A stretch of 64,000 nucleotides of DNA, taken from the NCBI RefSeq assembly GCF_033807715.1, contig NC_084590.1, forward strand, positions 4,875,593 to 4,939,592. Reading direction: 5' to 3'. The notes below the pieces were generated by a model. It had not been told where the DNA came from, did no database searches, and saw only the letters and a program-made list of their open reading frames with translations. A program made the position numbers and the translations under genes. The stretch is from Cololabis saira (lineage: Eukaryota; Chordata; Actinopteri; Beloniformes; Belonidae). Positions 25,104 through 37,899 of this stretch are shown one piece after another (within the stretch, counting starts at the first letter, position 1; the number at the start of each line of letters is the position of its first letter).

Positions 25104-25540
25104 ATATTTATTAATGACGTGCACTAGTTTATAAAAGCTAAGATTGTTTTTTGTGAAAAGGGTAGGCGTCATAAGCTCAGGCTTCAGTCTACACCTTTTG
25201 GTCCTTGGTATTTAGTTAAAATTGTATAGGACAGTCTCAGAAAATTAGAATATTGTGATAAAGTCCTTTATTTTCTGCAATTTAAATATGTCATACATTC
25301 TGGATTCATTACAAATCAACTGAAATATTGCAAGCCTTTTATTATTTTAATATTGCTGATTATGGCTTACAGTTTAACATTAAGATTCCCAGAATATTCT
25401 AATTTTTTGAGATTGGATATTTGAGTTTTCTTAAGCTAAAAATATATATTTCTTTGTATTACACTGACGTTTTACACCTTTACTTTGGGTTATTTTTGTT
25501 GTGGAAATTGAAAGGACCAATAAACTAAACTAAACGGCAG
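25104..25540 (+). mobile_element. LINE fragment with nested palindromic MITE
   Basis: The left part has GTAGGCGTCATAAGCTCAGG and GTCTACACCTTTTGGTCC, a motif typical of fish LINE 3' regions and found inverted near 52110-52165. After a nested MITE (25227-25436) it ends with TACTTTGGGTTATTTTTGTT and GGACCAATAAAC. That tail is also present at 50105-50200. Confidence 0.55.
25227..25436. mobile_element. Palindromic TA-flanked MITE, copy 2 (one arm)
   Basis: Starts TAGGACAGTCTCAGAAAATT and runs through CATACATTCTGGATTCATTA to GAGTTTTCTTAAGCT. The second inverted arm is absent. Confidence 0.85.
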
Positions 25541-25629
25541 GAAACGCTGAACCTTTTCAGTTGTAATAGTTACCATAACCCAAAATCAGCAGCTTTCTAA
25601 ACCTGTGAAGATTCCTGGATCATATTTGA

Positions 25630-25762
25630 GCTTGTCCTGATGAGACGGAGACCTGTCCAGGGTGTAACCCCTGCCTCCCGCCTGTAACGAGCTGGGCTCG
25701 GCTCCAGCAGACCCCCGTGACCCTGCAGAGGATCAGGCGGGTATAGGAGATGGATGGATGAT
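25630..25762 (+). mobile_element. RTE-like LINE 3' end
   Basis: Contains GAGACCTGTCCAGGGTGTAA, GCTCGGCTCCAGCAGACCCC and GGCGGGTATAGGAGATGGAT followed by GGATGATG. This is the well-known 3' region of RTE/Expander-like LINEs and related SINEs in fish. It is 5'-truncated. Confidence 0.75.
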
Positions 25763-27525
25763 GATATGTCTTCACTGGATCAAAAGCAGAGCCCTTTTAT
25801 AGTCACTATGGTGATTCTGTGGCTAAAAAACACAGCTATTTAGCAGAGCATCATAAACCTGTTTGTAGTTGAGCTTTCTCTTTAAGCAGATGCCATTTCT
25901 CCCCCTTCTGGGTTGTTTTGCTATTTCTCTATCCATTTAAAACAAAAGAAAATGAGTGAAATTCAAATATATCCTGTGATTTCTTGCTGATGATCGTCCA
26001 TGTAAGAGAAGGATAAATGACGGCAGGGTTATTGTCACTTACTTCTCTTTCTTGACATCTGTATTACTTGCATCCTGGCATGTATTTACTAAGAGACAGA
26101 ACGGCCAACAAAAATATGAAATGTCAGGGATGTTAATGAAGCAGTTGTCTGTAACCTGAGTAAGTGAAAATAAACTTGCAGTGTCTAGTAACTCCTAAAG
26201 AACAAATGAAACAGGGTTGAGTGGGAGGAAGTGAGCCGGGGGCCGTGCTGCAGAGCTGCAGTGCTGCAGTACCGCGGCCCGCCTCTCTGTGGCGCTGTGT
26301 GGTCAGAGTTCCAGCAGCAGCAGCCGGGCTGCAGCCCGCAGAGAGGACACGACTCGGGAAGCTCCGGCTGTTGCTGCGGAGCTTTTACCTTCACACGACT
26401 CTGACAACAGAGACATGTTGGGCCAGTTTCTTCAGCTCTGTTTTTGTACGCGTGCGTTATTTCCCTTAACCCGTCTTCACAGTTGCTGTTTCTGCAAACC
26501 TTCCCACTGAACTTACAGGACTTTTGATTTTAAAATTGTCTTTGTTGACTTATTTATTTATTTTATTTTTTTTAACAATTTTCTTTCCCTTTTTTAAAAT
26601 AAAGATAAATGTCAGAACACGGTGGAAAAAATGGAGCTCAGTACCTTTTTCCTTTTAGATGTCGCTTCTCATGTTTTTCAGACTTCTATGGAAATGTTTT
26701 TGTTATTCTCATAATTCATGTATTTTTTTATGGTACATATATAATCCTACATCACATTTAAATGATAGTATATTGTATATATTTAATAATTTAGCCAACA
26801 AATTGCTTGTCAAGAGCAAAATAGGAAACGGCAAATATAGCTCACTAAAAGGAGCAGATGTTCTTTTAAAAGCATTTTTCTCTAACCTACCATCAGTCAA
26901 GAACGTTAAGCTTTGTACATTACTCAGTACATTTGATTTAACCGTTGTGTGCCATCAAAGGTAAGCTAGTGTTAGCGGCTTGTTTTTTGTGCAGACTGCG
27001 TCTCCTGGCCTCTCCCTGTGGTCGGCTGAGGAGCCAAAGCCCAGCTCGGCTTGAGTCAATAAACGGAGAGCTCAGCGCAAAACCGCACAGCAATCGAACA
27101 AGCTGTTTACCCAGAAAATTAGCCTTCCCCTGTACTTTTAAGGCTTTTAAAGCAACCAAAAATACACAGTGCAAGGAATATGTATCTTGGCTAGCGATTG
27201 GGCTCCACCATAGATTTCTGTCCTTTTTATACAAACCCTAATAACTCAATCTCCACAACCACTAAGCCCTCTTATCACTGGGTGCTCGCCGCTGCACTCA
27301 TCATTATTTGATTTGCAAAATTGTAAGGTAGAGATAAAGAAATAAAGCTGGCTTGCTATTACACACAGAAGGCACTTGTGGCTCCCAGCTTATTGCCTAC
27401 CATGTGAAAAGTGTACGCTCTGAAAAGCCCAGGCCTGCCATTGTCACCGAATCAAAAGGGTTTACATCGCGCTTTTGTTCCCCAGCATGTGGATCTGCTT
27501 TATGGCTTTTTGTCCTTGTCATTAT
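25763..27525. other. Non-repetitive intron stretch
   Basis: No coding or repeat feature recognised. The 26225-26400 part is GC-rich (multiple CTGCAG and a CCGCGG) and 26940-27360 is of mixed composition; both are possible regulatory islands. No splice-bounded BCAS3-like peptide was found. Confidence 0.4.
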
Positions 27526-27530
27526 TATTA

Positions 27531-27586
27531 ATTTTGTTATTATTATTATTATTATTAGTAGTAGTAGTAGTAGTAGTAGTAGTATA
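27531..27586. repeat. (ATT)n/(AGT)n microsatellite
   Basis: A run of ATT triplets passes directly into a run of AGT triplets. Confidence 0.95.
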
Positions 27587-27599
27587 GTCAGTTCAATTT

Positions 27600-28112
27600 G
27601 AAGCCACAAAAAATATTAAATCTAATCCTAATATCAACAGAGTGTACACCAAAGTAAAAGCCAATCAACAGTTACAATTTATACATGACAGTCTAAGTAA
27701 TTCAATTCAATGTCTATTACAACAGAAGTTGTAATAGACAATTATATATTACAATTATAGTTGTAATCAATGAATCTGCGATGCATTGTTACACCCATGC
27801 ACGTGGAAACATATGTGAGCCAGATAAAATATTGCGTATGGAAAGTCTGGATGTTTTTAACCAAATTTGATCATGTTAATTAAATGAATTAGTTTTAGAT
27901 TTCCCTAATGATTGTAAATATGGACATAATTTAAACAAGCAATATTTGTGCCTGAAACTCATGAGAAACTTTATTATTTGCACCTTTTTAAAGAACAAAA
28001 TCCTAACCAACTTGGGGAAAGAACCCTTATATTTCCTTGCTTTAAATGTTCTGGCTTTGTGGTGTCGGGTCAAGTGTCTGTGACGGACCGGCCTCAACGC
28101 TGATCGCAGATC
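27600..28112. other. AT-rich unique intron sequence
   Basis: Nothing recognised. Confidence 0.4.
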
Positions 28113-28275
28113 AAGGGCAAGGCCAGTTTATTTGTAGCACAATTCAACACAAGGTCATTCAAACTGCTTTACATCAACATTAAATGACACAATTAAACAG
28201 TAAATAACAAATAAAATGAAATTCAATTATAAGAAAAGAGGTAAAATAATAAAAAGCACAAGTTGTTAAAAAGTA

Positions 28276-29897
28276 CAGTCAGTCCGGAAAGTATTCAGAA
28301 CGCTTCACTTTTCCCACATTCTTTTATGTTACAGCCCTATTGATAATAGGAATAAATTCATTTTTTTCTCAGAATTCTACACAAAATACCCCATAATGAC
28401 AACATGAAAGAAGTTTTGTTATGATTTTTGTAAATGTATAAAGAATAAAAAACTATAAATATCACCTGTGCATAAGTATTCAGAACGTTTGTCATGAAGC
28501 TCAAAATTGAGCTCTGGTTCATTCTGTTTCCACGGATCTCTCTCAAGTTGTTTCTACAGCTTAATCGGAGTCCACCTGTGGTGAATTCAGTTGATTGGAC
28601 TTGATTTGGAAAGACACACACCTGTCTATATAAGCTGTCACAGTTGGCAGTGCATGTTGCAACACAAACCAAACATGAAGTCAAAAGAATTGTCTTCAGA
28701 CCTCCAAAACAGGATTGTTTGGAGGCACAAATCTGGGGAAGGGTACAGAAACATTTCTGCTGCTTTGAAGGTCCCAGTGAGCACTGTGGCCTGCATCATC
28801 CTTAAATGGAAGAAGTTTGGAACCACCAGGAATCTCCCTAGAGCTGGCCGCCCGCCTAAGCTGAGCAATCGGGGGAGAAGGGCCTTAGTCAGAGAGGTGA
28901 CCAAGGACCCGACGGTCACTCTGTCAGAACTCCAGCGTTCCTCTGTGGAGAGAGGAGAAACTTCAAGAAGGACAACCATCTCTGCAGCAATCCACCAATC
29001 AGGCTTGTATGGTAGAGTGGCCAGGCGCAAGCCCCTCCTTACTAAAAAGCACATGGCAGCCCGACTGCAGTTTGCCAAAAGGCACCTGGAGGACTCTCAG
29101 ACCATGAGAAACAAAATCCTCTGGTCTGATGAGACAAAGATTGAACTATTTGGCATGAATTCCACGCGTGGTGTTTGGAGGAGACCAGGCACCGCTCATC
29201 ACCTGGAGAACACCATCCCTACAGTGAAGCACGGTGGTGGCAGCATCATGCTGTGGGGGGGGGTTTTCATCAGCAGGACCTGGTCGACTAGTCAGGATTG
29301 AGGGAAAGATGAATGCAGCCATGTACAGAGACATCTTGGATGAAAACCTGATCCAGAGTGCTGTTGACCTCAGACTAGGACGACGCTTCATCTTTCAGCA
29401 GGACAACGACCCAAAGCACACAGCCAAAATATCAAAGGAGTGGCTTCAGAACAACCATGTCAATGTCCTTGAGTGGCCCAGCCAGAGCCCAGACCTGAAT
29501 CCCATCAACATCTCTGGCTGTACACCGACGCTCCCCATCCAACCTGATGGAGCTTGAGAGGGTCTGTAAGGAAGAATGGGCAAAACCGCCCAAGAATAGG
29601 TGTGCCAAACTTGTAGCAACCTATTCAAAAAGACTTGAGGCTGTAATTGCTGCCAGAGGAGCTTCTACAAAGTATTAAGCAAACGTTATGAATACTTATG
29701 CTCATATGATTTCTTGTTATTTTTATTTTTAATAAATTTACAAAAGTCGCATCAAAACTTCTTTCATGTTGTCATTATGGGGTATTTTGTGTAGAATTCT
29801 GAGGAAAAAAAAATAATTTATTCCTTATATCAATAGGGCTGTAACATAAAAGAATGTGGGAAAAGTGAAGCGTTCTGAGTACTTTCCAGACTGACTG
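28276..29897 (+). mobile_element. Tc1/mariner transposon, near full length
   Basis: 1622 bp, flanked by TA (28274-28275 and 29898-29899). Inverted termini are CAGTCAGTCCGGAAAGTATT on the left and the inverse of it, ACTTTCCAGACTGACTG, on the right. Long ends extend through GTGGGAAAAGTGAAGCG. It carries one degraded transposase gene. It sits inside repeat family U. Confidence 0.93.
28675..29678 (+). pseudogene. Tc1 transposase, broken
   Basis: Start at 28675 gives MKSKELSSDLQNRIVWRHKS, the usual N-terminus. It is followed by helix-turn-helix sequence (GYRNISAALKVPVSTVACII), the GRPPKLS hinge and the WSDETK catalytic Asp (about 29128). A frameshift at a G run (29255-29265) moves the rest to another frame, where [14 protein letters not shown] supplies the second Asp. 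Then NPI is followed directly by N: the Glu codon of the expected NPIEN motif is missing (29504-29509), followed by another frame change. The C-terminus [11 protein letters not shown]...ASTKY ends at 29678. Length is about 340 codons, normal for the family, but the product would be inactive. Confidence 0.92.
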
Positions 29898-30130
29898 TAA
29901 GGGCAGTAGAGTACAGCAGGTACACATCTTATTTTTACAAGGGCAAGAATTACGTATCTTGAGCACATTGAGTCCATGCTTGTAATGTGAAATGTGCTTT
30001 ATAAATAAAGTTAAATAAATAAAAATAAATAAAATAAATATACGGTCAAAACGTACAAAGACCGGGTCAAATACAGTATTACAATTCGTACGGTGAATCA
30101 AACCGATTTGACAATTCTATGCCACAATGC

Positions 30131-31030
30131 CTGCATTCTGGGTTTATCCATAACTTTGCGCGGTTTTCAAAAATCATAAGTATTTAATTTAAGTGTATGC
30201 TTAAATAACAAATAAAATGAAATAAAATAATAAGAAAAGAGATAAAATAATAAAAAGCACTAGTTGTTAAAAAATAAGGGCCATCAAAGCAGCCAGCGGG
30301 AGTCTGGTCCCAGCTGAAGCTTCCTGCAAAGTCACTTGTTCAGCATTACAGCGCGCCGTTTAAACAGACGTCTAATCCTGTCCTACATGTCTGCCACCGT
30401 GTGTGTTTTGGCTCGTCGCTGTGTGACTTCATTATTTAGAAAGATTCCATCCTCTTTCAGGAGAAAGATTGGCTCTGGCTCTGCGGCAGCTAATTTACAA
30501 CGTGATGGTTGTAAAACATCATTGAAATGTCTCAGACTGAGGTGATGCCTTTCATCCCGTGACTCATGAAGACAGTGCAGGGGGGCTCTGGGGGGCATTA
30601 TCACCTCTCCCTCTGCCTCTCTCCTCTCCATCGGACCACACGCTCCTTCAGAGTGTAGCCCACCACTGCTGCCACTCCCCGTCTCATCCACACCCTTTTT
30701 CTTATTTATCTTTTGGTCTTAGATTATGAAACATAAATATTGTAAAGTCTGCAGAAAGAAAATTATGTTCATAAAAAATCTATCTACCTGTCTGCCTGCC
30801 TATCTGTCCGTCTGTCCGTCCGTCCATTTGTCTGTCTGTCCAGTTTTGGGTTGATATATGGGTTGTATATTGTCCTTATTTATGAAGATTTCCGTTCCTA
30901 TAATCATAATTTTTATTTCCTGTTCAACATATGTGGAACAACAATGATGCGTCCTCATTTCCCTCAGCTTTCTCTCCTTATCCTCTCAAAATGGTTTTGT
31001 GAGTGTGTGAACTTCCCCATCAGTGCAGAC
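30131..31030. other. Intron sequence with a short family U fragment
   Basis: 30205-30275 repeats the AATAACAAATAAAATGAAAT and AGCACTAGTTGTTAAAAA part of family U. The rest is unique; a CTGTCTGTCC-type simple run is at 30783-30842. Confidence 0.5.
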
Positions 31031-32169
31031 TCCCCTCTGCTCTCCTCTATTCCCCTCTGCTCTTCTCTGCTCCCCTCTACTCCCCTCTGCTCCCCTCTGC
31101 TCCCCTCTGCTCTCCTCTATTCCCCTCTGCTCCCCTCTACTCCCCTCTGCTCTTCTCTGCTCCCCTCTATTCCCCTCTGCTCCCCTCTGCTCCCCTCTGC
31201 TCTTCTCTGCTCCCCTCTGCTCCCCTCTGCTCTTCTCTGCTCACCTCTGCTCCCCTCTGCTCTTCTCTGCTCACCTCTGCTCACCTCTGCTCCCCTCTGC
31301 TCTTCTCTGCTCACCTCTGCTCCCCTCTGCTCTTCTCTGCTCCCCTCTGCTCCCCTCTGCTCTCCTCTGCTCCCCTCTGCTCCCCTCTGCTCTCCTCTGC
31401 TCTTCTCTGCTCTTCTCTGCTCCCGTCTGCTCTTCTCTGCTCTTCTCTGCTCCCCTCTACTCCCCTCTGCTCACCTCTACTCTTCTCTGCTCCCCTCTGC
31501 TCTTCTCTGCTCCCCTCTGCTCTTCTCTGCTCTTCTCTGCTCCCCTCTGCTCTTCTCTGCTCCCCTCTGCTCACCTCTGCTCCCCTCTGCTCTTCTCTGC
31601 TCACCTCTGCTCCCCTCTGCTCTTCTCTGCTCCCCTCTGCTCCCCTCTGCTCTCCTCTGCTCCCCTCTGCTCCCCTCTGCTCTCCTCTGCTCTTCTCTGC
31701 TCTTTTCTGCTCCCCTCTGCTCTTCTCTGCTCCCCTCTGCTCCCCTCTGCTCCCCTCTGCTCTTCTCTGCTCTTCTCTGCTCTCCTCTGCTCCCCTCTAC
31801 TCCCCTCTGCTCCCCTCTACTCCCCTCTGCTCTTCTCTGCTCCCCTCTGCTCTTCTCTGCTCCCCTCTGCTCCCCTCTACTCTCCTCTACTCCCCTCTGC
31901 TCCCCTCTACTCCCCTCTACTCTCCTCTACTCCCCTCTACTCCCCTCTACTCTCCTCTACTCCCCTCTACTCCCCTCTACTCTCCTCTGCTCCCCTCTAC
32001 TCACCTCTGCTCCCCTCTGCTCTTCTCTGCTCCCCTCTGCTCCCCTCTGCTCTCCTCTGCTCCCCTCTGCTCCCCTCTGCTCTCCTCTGCTCTTCTCTGC
32101 TCCCCTCTGCTCCCCTCTGCTCCCCTCTGCTCCCCTCTGCTCTCCTCTGCTCTCCTCTACTCCCCTCTC
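31031..32169. repeat. Decanucleotide satellite, about 114 units in perfect register
   Basis: The unit is TCCCCTCTGC with variants TCTTCTCTGC, TCTCCTCTGC, TCACCTCTGC and ...CTAC. Every unit begins exactly ten bases after the previous one across the entire 1.14 kb. No insertion or deletion was seen. The + strand is about 90% pyrimidine. Since 10 is not a multiple of three and no variant creates a stop on +, all three + frames are open for about 1.2 kb. These frames are repeat artefacts. Confidence 0.97.
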
Positions 32170-33475
32170 AGTCACTGGCCATAACCCATCCCTCTTTAGT
32201 GAGGTTGGAGCTCCTTGACCCAAATCAGAAGATATCTACACACACACACACACACTTGTACATGTGTGCACATTTACAGACACACATATGGAGTGTGGGT
32301 GTCATCTGATCCAGCGGGCCCCCCACCCCCCCTTCACCCCCCCCCCGGCTGGCGACGCGGCCCTGTCTGATGAAGCCTTGTAAATACTGACATGCTGTAA
32401 ACTTGTGGATCTGATTTCAGGTCGCTGCTTGTGAGTTCTGAGCGGGTTTCTCTCCCGTAGCCGTGTTGTTGTTTGTTACAACTAGCTTGCCCCCGCCGAT
32501 CGTTAGCTGCTTTCTAGCCCTCAACTTTCACAGCAACATTTAAAAAAAATCCTATCTTGGGATTTTTCTTTTTTATATTTATTTTTGTCTGTCTTTCCAA
32601 ATCCTCCTGACAATGAGATATGTTTCATAGGAATAGAAAAGGCTCCCAACATGTTTCCAAATTGGTTTGTTGATAGAAGCTAGCTGTTAGCTTGCGGTGT
32701 GGGAGCAGGGGAGCAGGCAGGAAGCCATTTTCACACAGGCCGCCCCGACCCCGACTCCTGGCTCTGAAACGGCGGCAGGATTGCCGCGCGGGCGAGCAGA
32801 GCGAGGGCTGGGACCTGACAAGGTGCATCCCCCTCCCCGCGGCGTTACCTGACTCTCGCAGAGACGGGGCAACACACGTCCTGATGGCTTTTCCACCAGT
32901 CCTCCTATTCCTTTACAAAAGAGTAAATCATCTGAAGTTTATTTTCTTTGCAGCATCTGTGTTTTATAAGGGTTCTTTTAATTTGTTTTTACTCTGTCCA
33001 GAGGGGGATCCCAGTTCCTTTTTTTTTTCCCCTTTTTCTTTCCTCTTTGTGTTTGACCCTTTTAAGCCGTCCTCGCTGTCTATTTCTCTCTTTCTTCTTC
33101 TCCCTTCTGTTTTTTCTCTCTCCCCTCTCTTTCCTCCTCATGTGGAAGTGAGTGTTTTAATAATGATACTTTGGGGAATTGGGTTAGTGGAGCTGCTTTC
33201 TCCTCCTGCCCAGCGACCCTTCCCAGTCATCTTCCCGTCCCCTGCTTTAATCCCTCCCACCTTTGACATGTCTGGGAAACTTGGAGGAATGAAAGTACAA
33301 CGTGGGGATTGACTAACAGAATTTAAATAACTATTTTAGAGAGGGCTGGGCCATTTTTAAAGGCGAGAGCAGACACTATGCAAACCCTTTTTTTCTTTCT
33401 TGAATTATTAGAACACCTTTCACCTGTTTTGAAGTGTTTTACAATAAAAACATAATTTTTACACGGTGTTGATGT
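32170..33475. other. Unique intron sequence
   Basis: Contains a short CA run (32238-32253), a C-rich patch (32318-32350) and a GC-rich patch (32690-32870). A plus-strand frame (32692-33312) is open by composition and shows no known domain. Confidence 0.4.
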
Positions 33476-34192
33476 TTTTTAATTTGCATTTAATTATTCC
33501 GAATTAAATAATTCCGAATTAAAATATTTTCTTTCAAGTTTACATGGAAATAGTCATTCTGAATTGAGGTTTCCATGGAAAACACGTTTGATGGTCTTTC
33601 TCCAATTCCTCTCCAGGTCTGGGGGTTGGGAAGGTTCTGATTGGATAGGGGGGGGACCGGAAGTTAAACTACCGGAAGAAAAACTAACTTACTCCATTAA
33701 CAACAACATGGAGGACCACATTATTAGCATCCTTTTTTGATTTGTTTGATTTTATTTTTGAAACAGCAGCACAACAACATCATGTCCGTGATTTTGATGA
33801 TGTTTCCTGTTTCCATCTGTTCTTTTAATTATTTCTATGTATTAAATAAATGGTGTCTGCTCTTGACCAGCGTTTACTGCTGCTGCATCTTGAAACTTTG
33901 TTTCTAAAACCAGCCCAGCGTGGAATATAAGCGTCATGGAGACAGACGGGCGAGGGAACGAGCAGAAAGACCGGAATTAATTTAACGAGGAATGAGTGTA
34001 AACATGATCGCAGAATTATTCTATTCGGATTTAGAATAAGAATAAACCACTTACTTTGGAATTAAGTCTAATTCAGAATGGCCATTTTCATTTGGAATTA
34101 GGTGTTTACTTGGTAATTTTTACTCATTTTAAAACTGATTTAATTTTAATTCTGAATTCAAGAGGAATAAAACTTCCCATGTAAACGCACTG
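33476..34192 (+). mobile_element. Repeat family V, copy 2
   Basis: Shares long blocks with 57766-58397: GGTCTTTCTCCAATTCCTCT, GGGGACCGGAAGTTAAACTA, GAGACAGACGGGCGAGGGAA. The outer parts hold many AATTC/GAATT steps in both orientations, and the right end is CTTCCCATGTAAACGCACT. Probably a non-autonomous DNA transposon. Confidence 0.8.
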
Positions 34193-36250
34193 AATAATAA
34201 AGCAGAGATAGCAGTAGAGAAAATATAAGAAAACAACAACCCCCCTCCCGCACCAACTCTACTAGTCCTACTACTGCAAGAGCAGCTTCTGATGTGAATA
34301 TTCAAATGTTTTAACCTCCTTTTTTTGAACATATATATTCATAGTAATCATAATGACATTCAACATTATTTTAATTCTTATCAAACCTTTCATGCAAAAG
34401 TGTAAGCCAAACTGCTCTGCTGTCAGCTAAAAATATTAATATAGCAATAACAATGTAATTATGATACCAATTAAATCAACTTTCCAGTGTGACAAAAAAA
34501 GAAAAACTTTTTTTTTTACCAGTGTGAGGAAATTACATAATCATCACCATATAGTAGATTATAATAATCTTGTATTTTCTGACAATTGCAGTACAAAAAT
34601 GATTATAAAAATAATTGTATTACTGTATTACTATTACATTCCTTACTGTATTACTCAATTTTGTAAATAAGTGGTATCTTTTGACAAGTTCAACAAATGT
34701 ATTTAAGTATTTTGTATCAAGCTGATTGAAAATAGCTCTTCAGACACAGTGATTATTAAACATGTGACTACAACATCCATGGGCACCAGCATGAACAAAA
34801 CAACTGGGCAAATTTCATTTTTCAGACTTCACGCATGACTGAAATATAAGATATAAACTTATTTGGTTCATCTTTACTATCATCTTATGTGGCTTTATTA
34901 TTAACCGAGTGCTTAATTGTACCTTTTCCCCAGATTTTACACACTGTCATATGGCTTTGTAGAAGATAGTAGAGGTCTACGCCGTTGAATGCCGACGTGT
35001 GAGAGTTCTGCACAAACACACACCGTCTTCTTCCAGTTTCTGTTTTCTCAGGCTGACTTTTGTAGTTTCATTTAATTTTTTTATTTGTTATGGTCTGTGT
35101 GTACTTGCTGGCATTTCTTCACAAACCCACACATCCAGTCATTACACTGTGCCATCAAACGGCTTTAGCAATAAGGTGGTACGCTTCTGTAAATAGACAA
35201 CGTCAAACTTGGTCATCTCTGTCAGAGCCAGGAGTGTTGCAAATGATGGGATTAAGTTTCCAGCAGTTTTGGAGTATGCACTCTGTGTTTTTGTTGGCGT
35301 GTTTGTTTATGAAACCTGCGTCATCCAAAAAAATTAATCTCCGACAGGAATTCCAGCGGCTGGTTATGATCCTGGTGCTGCTGAAGAAATTATCTGGTGA
35401 ACAAACCAGAGCTGAATTTACATCAGCGTTTATCGTTCTGGCAACAGGCCATAAAAAAAGATAGCTATACACAATCATCTTCAAGGATGTAAAACATAAA
35501 AATATTCCCTCGCTTGGACATTAGATTCCCTCCGCCTTGCAGCTGCAGTATCATCCCTGGGTTCAGGGTACGTTCCTAAATCCCAGAGCATCCGTCAACG
35601 TGTCACCTGCCCGGCCCGCCGCCTCCTCACACCTCTCGTCTCCATTTACCTCTGCTCCAGCTTGCTTTTTTTGTCCTTGAACTGAAATGTCCTCTCTGGC
35701 AGAACGATTCAAATAAGACACAGTGTTTGCGTGGGCTCCGGAGCTTGTCCTTTCACACATCAGCTCTTCGTTGGAAGCCGCCTGCTTGTATTGGATGCAA
35801 ATTGGGTATTAAAAGAGGGAATAGAAACATGAGATAGCGTGACACGGGGAGCCTGAGGAGAGAGAAAGAGCGCAAAGGATAAGAGAGAGAGGCTTAATGC
35901 GAGAAGAGAATGCAAATACTGTTGAGACGGGGAGGGATGGAGGAGAGCTGGATGGATGGCTGGATTAAGGGAGAAAGAAAGGCGAGGGTCAGGTGTTGGT
36001 GTGACTTTTCGGCAGGATCGGGGAGTTTTTCCTCTGGACGACTGCAATGAAGCTGGATTTGCATTGATGGATCTTCTTTCCATGGAGATGTCATGTATCA
36101 GTGCTCGGCCACGTCGTGCCCTGGTCATTAATCAAATCACTGCTCCGTCTGGAGCTGTCTTTCTGCCAGACGCCGTCAGCTGTCCGCCTCCGTCTCTACT
36201 CACTCTCTGTGTTTGGAGAAGTCGGAGTCTTGGACGACCTTTCTACTCTG
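34193..36250. other. Non-repetitive intron stretch
   Basis: No bcas3-like exon or known repeat recognised. Several open frames are present but none has a recognisable domain or splice context. Confidence 0.4.
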
Positions 36251-36252
36251 TT

Positions 36253-36645
<393 letters not shown>

Positions 36646-36646
<1 letters not shown>

Positions 36647-37000
36647 TTAAATGTCTGTCTAATCTGCAAGTAAGAATTAAGTTTTCAGTCAATCATTGTG
36701 AAAGGAAAACACACACGCTGAACATGTAAGCTGTTTTCCTCCAGTAGTTTCTGTCAGTTCTCAGTGTTAGTGGAGTGAGGAACACGTGCCCGGCCTGACC
36801 TCCACTCCCCTCTATACCATACACACCCTTCATCACGCATTTGCATACGTTTCTCCTCCACTCTGCCTATCACAATAACAGCAGAGACTCAGTTCCTCGT
36901 AGTTAGCAGTGGTGATGTTTGCAGTGTTATTATTCATGTGTTTATCTTTCTTATCCAAAGGCTCATTTCTGGAAATAAAGAAAAATGTGATCCCAGATAT
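36646..37000. other. Unique intron sequence
   Basis: Nothing recognised. Confidence 0.4.
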
Positions 37001-37818
37001 TAGGGGTGTAACAATATATCGTGCCACGAAATTTCGTGATACAAAAACATCACGATACGTGTCGTGGAGGTGACAAACTGTAGCGCGATATTGGGTTATT
37101 AATATGAATATATTGTTTACTAGTAACATCCTATTGGTGCAGCGGGATCACGTGACGACCTCGACCCGCGGACCAAAATCTGACTACACTCAGAAGAAAC
37201 TAGTATCGTTTTACGTCCCGATCACAGGACTCTTGGGGGGTTTTGAGCTCCGAACTTTTACTTATCAGGAGCATGAATCAATGTTTTTATGATGTAAAGA
37301 TTGTGTCGTCCCCAAAGGTGTGAGGATGAAACGATAACGGGTTCACCTTACGGCCTCAGGTGAAGCAGGTGAAGATAAATAACAGTCATGCTGACTTTGG
37401 AGTTTGGGACTTTTCATAGTTTATTTATTTACTTTTATTTATTTAATTTTAGTTGTTAAATTTCTGGAAAAGAAAAAAGTCAAGTCATACATGAGAAACT
37501 ATTCAGTTTGTGGCAAAATATTTTTATTGTATGAAAGTGAAGATCATAATGCAAACCTGACATTTACTTTTAGTTCAGTTTGTGGAAAATGGTTGGCCTG
37601 GCTTTCTCTTTAAAACCTAAACAGTTATAAAGCATTACAAACTGTAACAATAGGGCAAACGCACAGCATTGTTTTGTATTTTGTGTCTTTCAAATAAAAG
37701 ACATTTTTTCCAGTCATATGTTCCTCATTCAAGGTTGTTAAAAAGATACTGCTATAATATCGTATCATTATCGTGACCTCAATATCGTACCATATCGTGA
37801 GATTACTGTATCGTTACA
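37001..37818. mobile_element. hAT element (TAGGGGTGTAACAATATATCG), copy 2
   Basis: Left end TAGGGGTGTAACAATATATC is preceded by CCAGATAT. The right end is TGTATCGTTACACC followed by AGATAT, so the last few bases of the element are deleted or merged with the target duplication. It lacks the 677-bp insertion carried by the sister at 22213-23697. Confidence 0.88.
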
Positions 37819-37899
37819 CCAGATATAGATAATGGAAGGACTATTAGGCATGCCATTGTTTTTCAATGTAAAAGCAGCAGCACCGCACAGGACGTGCTG

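Larger units (their letters stand above)
28113..30130 (+). repeat. Repeat family U, copy 1, split by a Tc1 element
   Basis: 28113-28275 (GCAAGGCCAGTTTATTTGTA, GCACAATTCAACACAAGG, AGCACAAGTTGTTAAAAAG) and 29898-30130 (AGTACAGCAGGTACACATCT, CAAAACGTACAAAGACCGGG, ATTTGACAATTCTATGCCAC) correspond, inverted, to continuous sequence at 43895-44482. The Tc1 transposon at 28276-29897 interrupts it. A second short piece of U lies at 30205-30275. It resembles a retrotransposon 3' region; class uncertain. Confidence 0.65.

Noticed and set aside
26221..26510. GC-rich patch that might be a CpG-island promoter
   Set aside because: It is short and dominated by CTGCAG repeats, with no recognisable gene start downstream.
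30851..32309. Three overlapping plus-strand frames of about 390-455 codons rich in Leu/Pro/Ser/Cys
   Set aside because: All three frames are open only because the decamer lacks stops; there is no homology, and composition explains them.
32692..33312. 206-codon plus-strand frame
   Set aside because: The second half is a pyrimidine-rich Ser/Phe/Leu run, no domain is recognisable, and no splice context fits bcas3.
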